A stretch of DNA of 64,000 nucleotides. It comes from Prochlorococcus marinus str. MIT 9313 (GTDB lineage: Bacteria > Cyanobacteriota > Cyanobacteriia > PCC-6307 > Cyanobiaceae). The notes below the pieces were generated by a model. It was not told where the DNA came from. It made no database searches and saw only the letters and a program-made list of their open reading frames with translations. Position numbers and translations under genes: made by a program. Below are positions 39,181-49,899 of this stretch, in pieces. The stretch spans positions 1,801,347 through 1,865,346 of the forward strand of contig NC_005071.1 in the NCBI RefSeq assembly GCF_000011485.1. The letters run 5' to 3'. Position 1 is the stretch's first letter. Every line of letters begins with the position of its first letter.

Positions 39181-39542
39181 TTCAGCAAGAATCCTTCCTC
39201 ACTGTTGCCGATAACAGTGGCGCCAAGCGAATCCAATGCATCCGTGTGCTGGGCTCAAACCGTCGCTATGCCCATGTAGGCGACGTCATCGTGGCAGCCG
39301 TCAAAGACGCGATGCCAAATATGAGCGTCAAGAAATCCGAGGTCGTCAAAGCTGTGGTGGTGCGCACAAAAGCAACCCTGCGCCGAGATACTGGCAACTC
39401 GATTCGTTTCGACGACAACGCCGCAGTGCTCATTAACGAAGACAAAAACCCTAGAGGCACGCGTGTTTTTGGACCGGTGGCTCGGGAACTTCGCGAGCGC
39501 AACTTCACCAAAATCGTATCCCTCGCTCCGGAGGTGATCTGA
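39177..39542 (+). CDS. rplN: 50S ribosomal protein L14
   Basis: The 121-aa L14 begins [20 protein letters not shown] and contains [20 protein letters not shown] and [20 protein letters not shown], all canonical. It forms part of the intersubunit bridge B8. The rplX ATG follows after a single base. Confidence 0.99.
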
Positions 39543-39543
39543 A

Positions 39544-39900
39544 ATGCCTATCGCAACCCCCAAACAAAAAACCACTCAGCGCATCAAGATGCGCATCCAT
39601 AAAGGGGACACCGTCCAAGTCATCACAGGCAAGGACAAAGGAAAAACTGGCGAAGTGTTACGCACTCTGCCCATAGAGAACCGCGTCATTGTGCAGGGCG
39701 TCAACATTCGCACCCGTCACGTCAAACCCACCCAAGAGGGAGAAAGCGGCAGGATTGTCACAGAGGAAGCGTCCGTACACGCCTCCAACGTGATGCTCTA
39801 TTCCAATAAAAAAAAGATCGCCAGTCGTGTGGAGCTGGTTGTCGAAAAAGACGGCAGCAAAAAACGCCGCCTCAAAAAAACCGGAGAGTTGATCGACTAA
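39544..39900 (+). CDS. rplX: 50S ribosomal protein L24
   Basis: The 118-aa L24 has the KOW motif [20 protein letters not shown] and the NVRTRH-like segment [20 protein letters not shown]. It nucleates large-subunit assembly. The first ten residues ([10 protein letters not shown]) are an extension. It is followed by the largest gap in the first half of the operon, 119 bp before rplE. Confidence 0.98.
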   Translation: MPIATPKQKTTQRIKMRIHKGDTVQVITGKDKGKTGEVLRTLPIENRVIVQGVNIRTRHVKPTQEGESGRIVTEEASVHASNVMLYSNKKKIASRVELVVEKDGSKKRRLKKTGELID

Positions 39901-40019
39901 TCACAGCTCAAACCACAGAACCCTGGGCCATCTAAATCACAATTTCCAGCCCACCAACTTCCCTTTCTTCCCAATCCCCGATCTTCTGACCACGTCCAGA
40001 AGAACCCTTCCACCAAGCC

Positions 40020-40559
40020 ATGTCACTCAAACAGCGCTACCGGGAGACCATTCAGCCCAAACTGCTGAAGGACCTAAGTCTCTCGAATATTCACGAAGTC
40101 CCCAAGGTGCTAAAAATCACCGTCAACCGAGGGCTCGGTGAGGCCGCCCAAAACGCCAAGTCCTTGGAGGCCTCAATTACTGAACTGGCTACTATCACTG
40201 GCCAGAAAGTTGTCGTGACTAGGGCCAAGAAGGCCATCGCTGGCTTCAAAATCAGGCAGGGAATGCCCATAGGTTGCGCCGTCACACTCCGCGGAGAGCG
40301 GATGTATGCCTTCCTGGAGCGCCTGATCAATCTTGCACTGCCCAGAATCCGGGACTTCCGCGGTGTCAGCCCAAAGAGTTTTGACGGCCGTGGAAACTAC
40401 ACCCTTGGAGTGAGGGAGCAACTCATCTTCCCTGAGATTTCCTTCGACAAGATCGATGCCATCAGGGGTATGGACATCACCATCGTGACCAGCGCCCGTA
40501 CGGATGAAGAGGGCCAATCCCTCCTCCGAGAGATGGGAATGCCGTTCCGCAGCAATTAA
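40020..40559 (+). CDS. rplE: 50S ribosomal protein L5
   Basis: The 179-aa L5 carries [40 protein letters not shown] and [20 protein letters not shown]. It binds 5S rRNA and contacts the P-site tRNA. No rpsN (S14) gene lies between rplE and rpsH, unlike the E. coli spc operon. Confidence 0.99.
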   Translation: MSLKQRYRETIQPKLLKDLSLSNIHEVPKVLKITVNRGLGEAAQNAKSLEASITELATITGQKVVVTRAKKAIAGFKIRQGMPIGCAVTLRGERMYAFLERLINLALPRIRDFRGVSPKSFDGRGNYTLGVREQLIFPEISFDKIDAIRGMDITIVTSARTDEEGQSLLREMGMPFRSN

Positions 40560-40583
40560 GCCCTCTTCGGAGACGACTGAACT

Positions 40584-40985
40584 ATGGCCAACCACGATCC
40601 AATCTCAGACATGCTCACTCGCATCCGCAATGCGAGTGAAAAACGTCACCAAACCACCCGCGTTCCTGCCTCCCGCATGTCACGCAGTATTGCCAAAGTC
40701 CTACAGCAAGAGGGCTTCATCTCTGAAATCAGCGAAGAAGGTGAAGGTGTACGCACCCATCTAGTCCTCGAATTGAAGTACAGCGGCAAACACCGCCATC
40801 CCACCATCCGCTCAATGCAGCGGGTGAGCAAACCAGGCCTGCGCATCTACAAGAACACCCGCGCCCTGCCCAAAGTCCTTGGTGGCCTTGGAATGGCAAT
40901 CATCTCCACTTCCAAAGGCGTGATGAGCGACCGCGATGCCCGCAAACAGGGCGTTGGCGGAGAAGTGCTCTGTTACGTGTACTGA
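40584..40985 (+). CDS. rpsH: 30S ribosomal protein S8
   Basis: The 133-aa S8 begins [20 protein letters not shown] and ends with [20 protein letters not shown], both diagnostic. It binds helix 21 of 16S rRNA, and in E. coli also represses the spc operon at rplE. Whether the same occurs here cannot be seen. Confidence 0.99.
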   Translation: MANHDPISDMLTRIRNASEKRHQTTRVPASRMSRSIAKVLQQEGFISEISEEGEGVRTHLVLELKYSGKHRHPTIRSMQRVSKPGLRIYKNTRALPKVLGGLGMAIISTSKGVMSDRDARKQGVGGEVLCYVY

Positions 40986-41000
40986 CCCGGAACCTGAACC

Positions 41001-41540
41001 ATGTCTCGTATCGGTAAGAATCCCATCCCCATCCCCGACAAGGTGGCTGTAACCCTTGATGGTCTTGCAGTCAGCGTCAAGGGCCCCAAAGGAGAGCTGA
41101 GCCGCACCCTTCCCGAAGGCGTCAGCGTCAGTCAGGTGGAGAACACAATTGTGGTTACACCCACAAGTCAGAAACGTAAGTCGCGTGAGCGTCACGGTCT
41201 CTGTCGCTCGCTTGTCGCCAACATGGTTGAAGGGGTGAGCAAGGGCTACACGCGCAAACTAGAACTCATCGGGGTGGGCTCACGTGCACAAGTGAAAGGC
41301 AAAAAGCTGGTAGTGAGTGCCGGTTTCAGCCATCCGGTAGAAATGGACCCACCCGAAGGAGTCACCTTTGCAGTAGAGAACAACACCAACGTCACCGTCT
41401 CAGGTGCAGACAAGGAGCTGGTGGGCAACGAAGCTGCAAAGATCCGAGCCATTCGTCCTCCTGAGCCCTACAAGGGCAAGGGGATCCGATACGAGGGCGA
41501 ACGGATCCTGCGCAAAGCCGGCAAATCCGGCAAGAAATAG
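41001..41540 (+). CDS. rplF: 50S ribosomal protein L6
   Basis: The 179-aa L6 starts [20 protein letters not shown] and has the two L6 repeats, the second containing [20 protein letters not shown] and [20 protein letters not shown]. It lies near the GTPase centre of the large subunit. Confidence 0.99.
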   Translation: MSRIGKNPIPIPDKVAVTLDGLAVSVKGPKGELSRTLPEGVSVSQVENTIVVTPTSQKRKSRERHGLCRSLVANMVEGVSKGYTRKLELIGVGSRAQVKGKKLVVSAGFSHPVEMDPPEGVTFAVENNTNVTVSGADKELVGNEAAKIRAIRPPEPYKGKGIRYEGERILRKAGKSGKK

Positions 41541-41573
41541 AGGTCTGCCTGACTTCCCTCCGCATTACCCACC

Positions 41574-41942
41574 ATGTCTAACCTCTCCCGAAAGCAGCAG
41601 ACCCAAAAGCGCCATCGGCGCCTGCGGCGCCATCTCAAGGGCACCGCCCAGCGTCCGCGCCTGGCTGTATTCCGCTCCAACAACCACATTTATGCCCAGG
41701 TTATTGATGACGAGGCCCAAAACACCCTTTGCGCCGCCTCGACTCTCGACAAGGACTTACGCACCAGCCTTAAAGCCGATGGCAGCAGCTGTGACGCCTC
41801 CAATGCCGTCGGGGACTTAGTCGCAAAACGCGCCCTCGCCAAGGGCATCCAACAGGTGGTCTTCGATCGCGGTGGCAACCTGTACCACGGCCGAGTGAAA
41901 TCCCTCGCCGATGCCGCCCGTGAGGCGGGCCTTCAGTTCTGA
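41574..41942 (+). CDS. rplR: 50S ribosomal protein L18
   Basis: The 122-aa L18 has the basic N terminus [20 protein letters not shown], then [20 protein letters not shown] and the C-terminal [20 protein letters not shown]. It binds 5S rRNA with L5. Start ATG at 41574 after a 33-bp gap. Confidence 0.99.
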   Translation: MSNLSRKQQTQKRHRRLRRHLKGTAQRPRLAVFRSNNHIYAQVIDDEAQNTLCAASTLDKDLRTSLKADGSSCDASNAVGDLVAKRALAKGIQQVVFDRGGNLYHGRVKSLADAAREAGLQF

Positions 41943-41956
41943 TCCCTGCTCTCACC

Positions 41957-42586
41957 ATGACCCAACCCAACACCCAGACCACCCCAAATGACGTCCCCGC
42001 AGCTGCGGAAGGCCAACAAGAACAACAACAACAGCAACGCCGTGGCGGGGGACGAGAGCGCAGAGGTGGCGGACGCCGTGGCGACCGCCGTGGCCAAGAG
42101 CGTGATTCCGAATGGCAAGAACGAGTCGTTCAGATTCGCCGCGTCTCCAAGACCGTAAAAGGTGGGAAAAAGATGAGTTTCCGGGCCATTGTGGTTGTCG
42201 GCAACGAGCGTGGCCAAGTGGGTGTTGGAGTCGGTAAAGCCGGCGATGTGATCGGTGCTGTTCGCAAGGGTGTTGCTGATGGCAAGAAGCACCTGGTCAA
42301 GGTTCCTCTCACTCGTCACAACTCCATCCCCACCCTGTCCAACGGACGCGATGGTGCTGCCAACGTTCTCATCCGCCCCGCTGCCCCAGGGACAGGGGTC
42401 ATCGCGGGCGGTTCAATTCGCACAGTTCTGGAATTAGCCGGAATCAAAAACGTTCTAGCCAAGCGTCTTGGCAGCAAAACCCCTCTAAACAATGCCCGAG
42501 CTGCCATGGTGGCTCTGGCAAGTCTCCGCACCCATAAGGAGACCGCAAAGGAACGGGGGATCTCCCTCGAGCAGATCTACTCCTGA
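41957..42586 (+). CDS. rpsE: 30S ribosomal protein S5
   Basis: The 209-aa S5 is longer than E. coli S5 because of an N-terminal low-complexity region (about residues 18-50) of Gln, Arg and Gly, for example [20 protein letters not shown]. The conserved core follows: [40 protein letters not shown] and [21 protein letters not shown]5 affects mRNA unwinding and decoding accuracy. Confidence 0.99.
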   Translation: MTQPNTQTTPNDVPAAAEGQQEQQQQQRRGGGRERRGGGRRGDRRGQERDSEWQERVVQIRRVSKTVKGGKKMSFRAIVVVGNERGQVGVGVGKAGDVIGAVRKGVADGKKHLVKVPLTRHNSIPTLSNGRDGAANVLIRPAAPGTGVIAGGSIRTVLELAGIKNVLAKRLGSKTPLNNARAAMVALASLRTHKETAKERGISLEQIYS

Positions 42587-42593
42587 TTCCCCT

Positions 42594-43049
42594 ATGACTA
42601 CTCTTCGACTCGACTCTCTCAAAGCCAACGTAGGTGCAAGGCGCCGCAAAATGCGTAAAGGTCGCGGTATTGCCGCTGGCCAAGGAGCAAGCTGTGGTTT
42701 CGGCATGCGTGGCCAAAAGTCCCGATCTGGTCGCCCTACCCGCCCGGGCTTCGAAGGGGGCCAGATGCCTCTCTATAGGCGCGTACCCAAACTCAAACAC
42801 TTCACCACAGTGAACTCAAAAGAGTTCACTGTGGTGAACGTAGCGGCCCTCAATGAGCTCAAGGCGGGTAGCACCATCAATCTCGACACCCTTGTGAAAA
42901 ATGGTGTTGTCACTAGTCCCAAATACCCTTTAAAGGTACTTGGCAATGGAGAACTCAAAGTCAAGCTGACCATTCAGGCCGCTGCATTCACAGCTACAGC
43001 CCGCAGCAAGATCGAAGCCGCTGGCGGCACATGCGAAATCCTTGACTGA
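42594..43049 (+). CDS. rplO: 50S ribosomal protein L15
   Basis: The 151-aa L15 begins [20 protein letters not shown] and has the Gly-rich [20 protein letters not shown] and [20 protein letters not shown]. The ATG at 42594 is 7 bp after rpsE. No rpmD (L30) gene lies between rpsE and rplO. An inverted repeat follows before secY. Confidence 0.99.
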   Translation: MTTLRLDSLKANVGARRRKMRKGRGIAAGQGASCGFGMRGQKSRSGRPTRPGFEGGQMPLYRRVPKLKHFTTVNSKEFTVVNVAALNELKAGSTINLDTLVKNGVVTSPKYPLKVLGNGELKVKLTIQAAAFTATARSKIEAAGGTCEILD

Positions 43050-43087
43050 AACGATGCCAAGTCAATACACCTGGATATCTATGGTCT

Positions 43088-43123
43088 GAGCAGTCCGATA
43101 AGTCTTCAGTCAACGGACTGCTC
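43088..43123 (+). promoter_or_regulatory. Hairpin upstream of secY
   Basis: A perfect 10-bp inverted repeat, GAGCAGTCCG (43088-43097) and CGGACTGCTC (43114-43123), with a 16-base loop lies in the 107-bp gap between rplO and secY. TATTGCTT follows, without a strong T-run. It may attenuate or process the message so that secY output differs from the ribosomal genes. Confidence 0.55.
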
Positions 43124-43156
43124 TATTGCTTCAAACCCACCCAATCCCTTCTCTCA

Positions 43157-44476
43157 ATGTTCGTCAGTCGGGGTCGCAACCCCAGTGCCGCTGAAGTCAT
43201 AAGCCAATTGGTGCGCAACCCAGAGCTGCGCGGCAGAGTGCTGACCACACTGGGATTACTTCTTTTTATTCGCCTCGGCATCTACATCCCAATGCCAGGT
43301 ATTGATCGGGTGGCCTTTCAAAGCTTCCTACAACAGGGCGGACAACTGATCGGCTTTCTAGATATTTTCACCGGTGGAGGCATCTCCACCCTGGGGATTT
43401 TCGCTCTTGGGATCCTCCCATTCATCAACGCCTCAATCATTCTCCAGTTACTCACCGCAGCCTTACCCCAACTCGAGGACCTGCAAAAAAACGAAGGCGA
43501 GGCTGGTCGTCGCAAGATCGCACAGATCACCCGCTATGTAGCTCTTGGCTGGGGTCTAGTTCAAAGTGTGATTTTTGCCCTGATCCTCCGCCAGTACGCC
43601 GTTGAAGGGCTCAGTGAGGTCGTCTTTGTCGTGCAGACAGCCCTGGCATTAGTAACAGGCTCGATGATCGTGATGTGGATGAGCGAAATCATCACTGACC
43701 GAGGGATTGGTCAAGGGGCCTCCCTTGTGATCTTCCTGAACATCGTTGCCACCCTGCCAAAAGCACTGGCTTCAACAATTGAAAAAGCACAAACCGGCGA
43801 TCGCGGCGATGTGGTCGGCATCATTGTGCTCGTGATGGTTTTCCTAATGACAATCGTTGGGATCATCTTCGTGCAGGAAGGATCACGCCGTCTGCCGATT
43901 GTGAGCGCAAAAAGACAGATAGGTGGAACCAATTTGCTACCAAACCGCCAGAGCTATCTACCTCTGAAGCTGAATGCTGGTGGTGTGATGCCAATCATCT
44001 TTGCTTCTGCACTGATCTTTCTACCAATCACCATTGCAAACTTCACCAAAAACCCTTTACTCATCAGGGCTGCAAGCACTCTTAACCCAAGTGCCGCTAA
44101 TCCATGGCCCTATGCCTTGGTGTTTTTCGCGCTGATTGTCGGCTTTTCTTACTTTTACGCCTCACTCACCATCAATCCAATAGACATCGCCACAAACCTC
44201 AAACGGGGAGGCGTGGCCATCCCAGGAGTGAGGCCAGGCAGTGCTACAGCGAACTACCTATCCGGAGTTCAGAACCGACTGACCCTGCTGGGCGGATTGT
44301 TCCTCGGTGCAGTTGCGATCATTCCCGCCGCGGTGGAACGCGCCACCAACGTTCAGACCTTTCAAGGCCTCGGAGCTACGTCACTGCTGATCCTTGTAGG
44401 TGTTGCCATCGACACCGCAAAACAAGTTCAGACCTATGTGATTTCTCAACGCTACGAAGGCCTTGTCCGCCAATGA
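43157..44476 (+). CDS. secY: Preprotein translocase subunit SecY
   Basis: The 439-aa polytopic protein has ten membrane helices and the SecY signatures RLGIYIPMPGIDRVAFQSFL, GISTLGIFALGILPFINASI and ALPQLEDLQKNEGEAGRRKI. It forms the protein-conducting channel in both plasma and thylakoid membranes. It lies after rplO, as in the classical spc operon, and is followed by adk 40 bp later. Confidence 0.99.
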   Translation: MFVSRGRNPSAAEVISQLVRNPELRGRVLTTLGLLLFIRLGIYIPMPGIDRVAFQSFLQQGGQLIGFLDIFTGGGISTLGIFALGILPFINASIILQLLTAALPQLEDLQKNEGEAGRRKIAQITRYVALGWGLVQSVIFALILRQYAVEGLSEVVFVVQTALALVTGSMIVMWMSEIITDRGIGQGASLVIFLNIVATLPKALASTIEKAQTGDRGDVVGIIVLVMVFLMTIVGIIFVQEGSRRLPIVSAKRQIGGTNLLPNRQSYLPLKLNAGGVMPIIFASALIFLPITIANFTKNPLLIRAASTLNPSAANPWPYALVFFALIVGFSYFYASLTINPIDIATNLKRGGVAIPGVRPGSATANYLSGVQNRLTLLGGLFLGAVAIIPAAVERATNVQTFQGLGATSLLILVGVAIDTAKQVQTYVISQRYEGLVRQ

Positions 44477-44516
44477 ACCATTCCCCACTCCGTCTGAAAG
44501 CCCTTTTTTGCCATCC

Positions 44517-45065
44517 ATGAAGCAACGTCTCCTATTCCTAGGGCCCCCTGGCGCAGGCAAAGGGACCCAGGCTGAACGTCTCTGCGCAGCTCATGAATTA
44601 ATGCACCTATCTACTGGTGATTTACTGCGTACTGAGGTCGGCGCCAAAACACCCCTTGGTCAGGAGGCGGCTGCTGTTATGAACCGAGGCGAGCTGGTCA
44701 GCGATGAGCTGGTGCTCGCCATCGTCGAAAATCAACTCAAGAACCAAAATGGTGGTTGGCTCTTGGATGGTTTTCCACGCACCTTGATCCAAGCCAAAGC
44801 ACTCGAACCCTTACTTGAGGAACTCAAGCAACCAATTGAGGCTGTTGTACTACTGGAACTCAACGATGCAGTCTTAATTGAACGGTTAATTTCCCGAGGC
44901 CGCAGTGATGACAACGAGAGCGTGATTCGTAATCGCCTTGAGGTCTACCGCGAGAAAACAGCCCCCCTCATCGACCATTACCGCCAACAAGGACTGCTGC
45001 AAACGGTGGAAGCCCACGGCAGTATCGAATCAATCGCTATCAGCATCGAAAAATCCTTATGTTGA
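44517..45065 (+). CDS. adk: Adenylate kinase
   Basis: The 182-aa kinase starts [20 protein letters not shown] (P-loop) and has [27 protein letters not shown] and [20 protein letters not shown]. The LID domain is the short form without zinc cysteines, which accounts for the length below 200. It interconverts AMP, ADP and ATP. The ATG at 44517 is preferred to an upstream start overlapping secY. No infA follows before rpmJ. Confidence 0.98.
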   Translation: MKQRLLFLGPPGAGKGTQAERLCAAHELMHLSTGDLLRTEVGAKTPLGQEAAAVMNRGELVSDELVLAIVENQLKNQNGGWLLDGFPRTLIQAKALEPLLEELKQPIEAVVLLELNDAVLIERLISRGRSDDNESVIRNRLEVYREKTAPLIDHYRQQGLLQTVEAHGSIESIAISIEKSLC

Positions 45066-45111
45066 CCTACGTGGTATGGTTGCCGTTTGGAAATTTGGAG
45101 AGCCACACTCC

Positions 45112-45225
45112 ATGAAGGTGCGTGCCTCGGTCAAGAAAATGTGTGACAAATGCCGGGTGATCCGCCGCCACGGCAGGGTCATGGTGATCTGCTCCACCCC
45201 TAAGCACAAGCAGCGTCAGGGATAA
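45112..45225 (+). CDS. rpmJ: 50S ribosomal protein L36
   Basis: A 37-aa protein beginning [20 protein letters not shown] and ending PKHKQRQG. The CxxC...C...H zinc ribbon (Cys11, Cys14, Cys27, His32) is intact. It is easy to miss because of its size but the match over its full length is unmistakable. A 107-bp gap follows before rpsM. Confidence 0.98.
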   Translation: MKVRASVKKMCDKCRVIRRHGRVMVICSTPKHKQRQG

Positions 45226-45332
45226 CTCCCTGTTGCTCAATGTTGATTGAACACCCCTGAATTGGACCTTCAATCATCACCAACCTTTCTCGCCACCATC
45301 GGCGACCCCTATCCCCCTCGATTAACTGCTAA

Positions 45333-45698
45333 GTGGCACGGATTGCTGGCGTAGACATACCCCGTGACAAGCGGGTTGAAGTTGCACTCACCTACATCTA
45401 TGGAATTGGTCTAACCCGCGCCAAAACCATCCTGACCAAATCTGACGTCAATCCGGACATCCGAGTCAAGGATCTGGAAGATGGAGATGTGCAGAAGCTG
45501 CGTACGGCCTTAGAAGCCTTCACGATTGAAGGAGACCTTCGACGCCAAGAAGGCATGGCCCTCAAGCGACTGCAAGATATCGGTTGCCTTCGGGGACGTC
45601 GACACCGCATGAGCCTCCCAGTTCGCGGTCAACGCACCAGAACAAATGCACGTACCAGGCGCGGCGCACGCAAAACCGTGGCTGGCAAGAAAAAATAA
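45333..45698 (+). CDS. rpsM: 30S ribosomal protein S13
   Basis: The 121-aa S13 starts with GTG and reads [40 protein letters not shown] and the C-terminal [20 protein letters not shown] tail that touches the P-site tRNA. It lies on the 30S head next to S19. Confidence 0.99.
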   Translation: MARIAGVDIPRDKRVEVALTYIYGIGLTRAKTILTKSDVNPDIRVKDLEDGDVQKLRTALEAFTIEGDLRRQEGMALKRLQDIGCLRGRRHRMSLPVRGQRTRTNARTRRGARKTVAGKKK

Positions 45699-45761
45699 GC
45701 AACATCTATTTGAGCTGCCCAGGCAGACCCTCCCAAAACCGTATCTACCAGGCCCCAGCCC

Positions 45762-46154
45762 ATGGCCAAACCCACCAAAAAAACAGGTTCCAAAAAGACC
45801 AAGCGCAACGTCCCCAATGGCGTTGCACATATTCAGAGCACCTTCAACAACACGATCGTCTCAATCGCCGATACAGCTGGGGAAGTTATTGCCTGGTCAT
45901 CTGCTGGAGCCAGTGGCTTCAAGGGTGCTCGTAAGGGCACCCCCTTTGCCGCTCAAACTGCAGCTGAAGCTGCAGCGCGTAGGGCACTCGAACAGGGCAT
46001 GCGTCAGATCGAGGTACTAGTCCGTGGACCCGGCTCCGGCCGTGAAACAGCCATCCGCGCCCTGCAGGTGGCAGGCCTCGAAATCACTCTTATTAGAGAC
46101 GTCACCCCACTCCCCCATAACGGTTGCCGTCGGCCCAAACGCCGGCGCGTCTGA
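45762..46154 (+). CDS. rpsK: 30S ribosomal protein S11
   Basis: The 130-aa S11 has a basic N terminus ([20 protein letters not shown]) and the family blocks [40 protein letters not shown] and [17 protein letters not shown]. It lines the platform near the mRNA exit. Confidence 0.99.
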   Translation: MAKPTKKTGSKKTKRNVPNGVAHIQSTFNNTIVSIADTAGEVIAWSSAGASGFKGARKGTPFAAQTAAEAAARRALEQGMRQIEVLVRGPGSGRETAIRALQVAGLEITLIRDVTPLPHNGCRRPKRRRV

Positions 46155-46201
46155 ACCACGTTTCACTCCCTAGCTCCTGCCCTCTCTCCCCGCTTCAGAC
46201 C

Positions 46202-47140
46202 GTGCTGCAATACCAGATCGACCGGATCGAGCATCAAGTTGCCGATGATCGCGCCCAAACAGGCGTCTTCCTCATTGGACCGCTCGAACGCGGGCAAGCC
46301 ACCACGCTTGGCAATTCCCTCCGCAGGGTGCTGATGGGGGGCCTTGAGGGCAGCGCCATCACCGCTGTGCGCATAGCCGGTGTCAACCACGAGTACGCGA
46401 CCATCCCAGGAGTCCGAGAAGATGTGCTCGACATCCTGTTGAACTGCAAACAACTGTCGGTAAACAGTCGAACGAGTGAACTAGAGATTGGGCGACTTGT
46501 GGTTACTGGCCCTGCCCAGGTCAAAGCTAAAGACCTGCAATTCTCCTCACAAGTCCAAGTAGTGGATGGAGACCGCCAAATTGCCACTGTGCATGAGGGT
46601 CACAGCCTTGAGTTAGAAGTTCATGTTGAGCGGGGGATCGGTTACCGGCCTGTTGATCGCCACAACGAAGATGTAAGCGCCATTGATCTACTACAGATCG
46701 ATGCTGTGTTCATGCCCGTCCGTCGGGTGAACTTCACCATCGACGAGACTGCCGTCGCCGAAGGAGGATCGACCCGCGAGAGGCTGCGCATAGAAATTGT
46801 CACCGATGGTTCAACTACACCAGATGATGCCCTTGCAGAGTCAGCCAACCAACTGATCGAACTCTTTCAGCCCCTTGCCACCGTCACCATGGTGGAAGAA
46901 CCAGGCCTGGAACCCGAGCCTTCCGCTGAATCACAGATCCCCCTTGAAGAGCTCAACCTCTCTGTAAGGGCTTACAACTGCCTCAAGCGAGCCCAGGTGA
47001 ACTCAGTTTCTGATCTGATGGGCTTCAGCTACGAAGACCTGCTTGAGATCAAGAACTTCGGCTCCAAGTCTGCAGACGAGGTAATCGAAGCCCTAGAGCG
47101 CATCGGCATCTCAATTCCACAAAGCCGCACCAGCGCCTAG
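46202..47140 (+). CDS. rpoA: RNA polymerase alpha subunit
   Basis: The 312-aa alpha subunit starts with GTG at 46202 ([20 protein letters not shown]). The N-terminal dimerisation domain shows [20 protein letters not shown]; the C-terminal domain (about 245-305) shows [20 protein letters not shown] and [20 protein letters not shown], which contact promoter DNA and activators. Linker is acidic and Pro/Glu rich. Confidence 0.99.
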   Translation: MLQYQIDRIEHQVADDRAQTGVFLIGPLERGQATTLGNSLRRVLMGGLEGSAITAVRIAGVNHEYATIPGVREDVLDILLNCKQLSVNSRTSELEIGRLVVTGPAQVKAKDLQFSSQVQVVDGDRQIATVHEGHSLELEVHVERGIGYRPVDRHNEDVSAIDLLQIDAVFMPVRRVNFTIDETAVAEGGSTRERLRIEIVTDGSTTPDDALAESANQLIELFQPLATVTMVEEPGLEPEPSAESQIPLEELNLSVRAYNCLKRAQVNSVSDLMGFSYEDLLEIKNFGSKSADEVIEALERIGISIPQSRTSA

Positions 47141-47179
47141 CCGTTTTTCCATTCCCGCCCCAGCGCACCAACGAGAACC

Positions 47180-47530
47180 ATGCGTCACCAATGTCGAGTC
47201 CCAAAGCTTGGGCGCCCAACTGATCAACGCAAAGCCATGCTTCGCGGTCTAACCACTCAACTCATCCGTGAAGGCCGTGTCACAACAACTAAAGCCAGAG
47301 CCAAGGCCCTTCGGGACGAAGCTGAACGAATGATCACTCTTGCGAAGAACGGAAGCCTGGCATCAAGACGCCGCGCCATCGGATACATCTACGACAAGCA
47401 ACTGGTTCATGCGCTTTTCGACAAGGCCCAAGACCGTTATGGCGATCGTCAAGGCGGCTATACACGCATCATCCGTACGGTGCCTCGCCGCGGCGACAAT
47501 GCTGAGATGGCAATCATAGAGTTGGTCTAA
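47180..47530 (+). CDS. rplQ: 50S ribosomal protein L17
   Basis: The 116-aa L17 begins [20 protein letters not shown] and has [20 protein letters not shown] and the C-terminal [20 protein letters not shown]. It lies 39 bp after rpoA, the usual alpha-operon end; truA continues the unit. Confidence 0.99.
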   Translation: MRHQCRVPKLGRPTDQRKAMLRGLTTQLIREGRVTTTKARAKALRDEAERMITLAKNGSLASRRRAIGYIYDKQLVHALFDKAQDRYGDRQGGYTRIIRTVPRRGDNAEMAIIELV

Positions 47531-47568
47531 AGCCTGGGAACAGTGACAACATGCTGAACTGATCAGCA

Positions 47569-48456
47569 ATGTTCCCTAACTCCAAAGTCGAACTGCCAAA
47601 AAGTACGCCAGTTCGACGTATTGGCCTCAGCGTGCAATATGAAGGCTCAAACTTTTGCGGTTGGCAGCGTCAACCACAAGCGGTGAGCGTTCAACAAGTG
47701 CTTGAAGATGCAATCTCCCAGCTTGATCCTCAGAGGCCTATTCAAGCCGTTGCAGCAGGTCGCACAGACGCTGGCGTCCATGCTGCGGGCCAAGTTGTGC
47801 ACTTCGACTGCTGTGGGCCCATCCCAGCCGAACGCTGGGCACCTGCTCTAAACGGACGACTACCTAGCACGATTCGTGTGCGGGAAGCAGTAGCGCGCCC
47901 AGCCTCCTGGCATGCATGTCATTCAGCCATATACCGAAGATATCGCTACACGATCTACAACGGTCGGCGACCCAATCTGTTCCTCACCCCCTGGAGCTGG
48001 CACCGCTACCAAGTTCGTCTTGATGAAACCATGATGCAAATAGCTCTAGAGGGGCTCCTTGGGTTGCAAGACTTCAGCGCTTTTCAACGAACTGGTAGTC
48101 GACGAGCCCATGCCCGCACCACAATTCAGGAAGTAAAGATTGAGCGGCAGGGAGATTTAATAATGATTGAGATCCAAGCCAGCGGCTTCCTCTACGGCAT
48201 GGTGCGGCTGTTGATGGGCCAATTGGTGGCCTTAGGCGAACACCGACTTAATCTTGAGACCTTTGAGCGGCGCTGGAAGGAGAAACGCCGTCAAGAAGTG
48301 AAAGAAGCGGCACCAGCTCAGGGTCTTTGCCTCCTGCGTGCAGGATACGAAGAAGACATTTTTTCTAAAGGCGGTTGGTATGACTGCCAACCGCGCTATT
48401 CCCTCGGAGCAAATGATCCTCCTTTGGATCCTCCATCTGCACCGGAGTCAAGCTGA
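47569..48456 (+). CDS. truA: tRNA pseudouridine synthase A
   Basis: The 295-aa enzyme isomerises uridines 38-40 in the anticodon stem. The catalytic Asp lies in [40 protein letters not shown] and [20 protein letters not shown] are further family blocks. The last 25 residues are Pro/Ser rich. It is 38 bp after rplQ. A 202-bp gap with the rplM leader follows. Confidence 0.97.
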
Positions 48457-48642
48457 ACTCCCACTACAACGCCTCACCCCTAAGGCAAACACAAGGGCTT
48501 CGCGAACCATTCCACGAGTGATCTTTTTGGATTTGCTCCCATGAAAGGCTAAAGTTAAAGATCGAGCTTGATCAGGCTCAGTCCTAAATGTGCCTGATGC
48601 TCCCTGCCCAGCACTATCCCTTGCGATAAGTGCATCTCCGAA

Positions 48643-48654
48643 CCGGCATGCCGG
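48643..48654 (+). promoter_or_regulatory. Palindrome at the rplM translation start
   Basis: CCGGCATGCCGG is a perfect 12-nt palindrome that ends 4 bases before the rplM ATG, where a ribosome site would be expected; none is present. In RNA it could mask the start, giving a possible autoregulatory site for L13. It is short enough that chance cannot be excluded. Confidence 0.4.
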
Positions 48655-48658
48655 CGTG

Positions 48659-49111
48659 ATGAACAAGACCTCCGTTCCCTCAATTGATTCGATCGAACGC
48701 CAGTGGTTTCTGGTGGATGCAGAGAATCAGACACTCGGCAGACTTGCTACTGAGGTGGCCTCCGTGCTGCGCGGCAAGAACAAGCCAAGCTTCACCCCTC
48801 ACCTGGATACAGGTGACTTTGTTGTGGTTGTCAATGCGGACAAAATCAGAGTCAGCGGCAACAAGGCAAATCAAAAGCTCTACCGCCGTCACTCTGGTCG
48901 TCCCGGGGGGATGAAGGTTGAAACCTTCCAAGCGTTGCAGGATCGTCTACCTGAACGCATCGTCGAAAAAGCCATTAAAGGGATGCTTCCTCACAACGCC
49001 CTTGGCAGACAGTTGTTCCGCAAACTCAAGGTCTACCGCGGCCCGGAACATCCCCATTCCGCACAGAGACCCCAAACCCTTCAGCTCAATCCCGCCGCTT
49101 CATCGCAATGA
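48659..49111 (+). CDS. rplM: 50S ribosomal protein L13
   Basis: The 150-aa L13 contains [40 protein letters not shown] and [20 protein letters not shown]. Start ATG at 48659 ([13 protein letters not shown]). Its stop overlaps the rpsI start (ATGA at 49108-49111), the usual L13-S9 coupling. Confidence 0.99.
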   Translation: MNKTSVPSIDSIERQWFLVDAENQTLGRLATEVASVLRGKNKPSFTPHLDTGDFVVVVNADKIRVSGNKANQKLYRRHSGRPGGMKVETFQALQDRLPERIVEKAIKGMLPHNALGRQLFRKLKVYRGPEHPHSAQRPQTLQLNPAASSQ

Positions 49112-49515
49112 GCAGTTCCAATAACAGCGTTGTCTACTGGGGCACTGGCCGCCGCAAGACCTCAGTTGCCCGCGTTCGCCTTGTCCCTGGCTCTGGCACG
49201 ATCACCATCAATGGACGCCCCGGTGACCACTATCTGAATTTCAATCCCGCCTATCTCGCGGCAGTGAAAGCACCCCTGCAAACCCTTGGTCTAAACGAGC
49301 AATACGACGTCCTCGTCAACGTTCACGGTGGTGGACTCACCGGCCAAGCCGACGCCATCAAACAGGGTGCGGCACGCGCCCTGTGTGAGTTATCAGCAGA
49401 CAACCGTAAACCGCTCAAAACTGAAGGCCATCTCAGCAGAGACCCCCGCGCCAAGGAACGTCGCAAGTACGGCCTCAAGAAAGCTCGCAAAGCTCCTCAG
49501 TTCTCCAAGCGCTGA
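49108..49515 (+). CDS. rpsI: 30S ribosomal protein S9
   Basis: The 135-aa S9 shows [40 protein letters not shown] and the C terminus [18 protein letters not shown], whose last Lys-Arg reaches the P-site tRNA. Coupled to rplM by a 4-bp overlap. Confidence 0.99.
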   Translation: MSSSNNSVVYWGTGRRKTSVARVRLVPGSGTITINGRPGDHYLNFNPAYLAAVKAPLQTLGLNEQYDVLVNVHGGGLTGQADAIKQGAARALCELSADNRKPLKTEGHLSRDPRAKERRKYGLKKARKAPQFSKR

Positions 49516-49563
49516 TCCTTCACCCCTCCTACTTTTCCCGGACTGCCATCTCCTGATCCTGAT

Positions 49564-49845
49564 ATGCCTAAACCTGATATTCATCCCAACTGGTATCCCG
49601 ACGCAAAGGTGATCTGCAATGGAGAGGTGGTGATGACCACCGGGTCCACCCAACCAGAACTCCACGTTGATGTATGGAGTGGTAATCACCCCTTCTTTAC
49701 CGGTACCCAGAAAATTCTTGATACTGAAGGACGCGTGGATCGCTTCATGCGCAAGTACGGCATGGGCAGTGCCGATGCTGCTGCGGATGAAAAAAAACCA
49801 GACGCCAAAAACAACAACAAGGACAACACCTCTAAAGAAGACTGA
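49564..49845 (+). CDS. rpmE: 50S ribosomal protein L31
   Basis: The 93-aa L31 starts MPKPDIHPNWYPDAKVICNG and has the VDVWSGNHPFFTGTQKILDT and GRVDRFMRKYGM blocks. Only one Cys is present, so this is the zinc-free (C-minus) form. The C-terminal 22 residues are a low-complexity Lys/Asp/Asn tail (EKKPDAKNNNKDNTSKED). Confidence 0.98.
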   Translation: MPKPDIHPNWYPDAKVICNGEVVMTTGSTQPELHVDVWSGNHPFFTGTQKILDTEGRVDRFMRKYGMGSADAAADEKKPDAKNNNKDNTSKED

Positions 49846-49899
49846 GCTGTTGTCCTCAAAGACTTCGCCGGGTGCCAATAACATCCGCTGTTGATGGGT

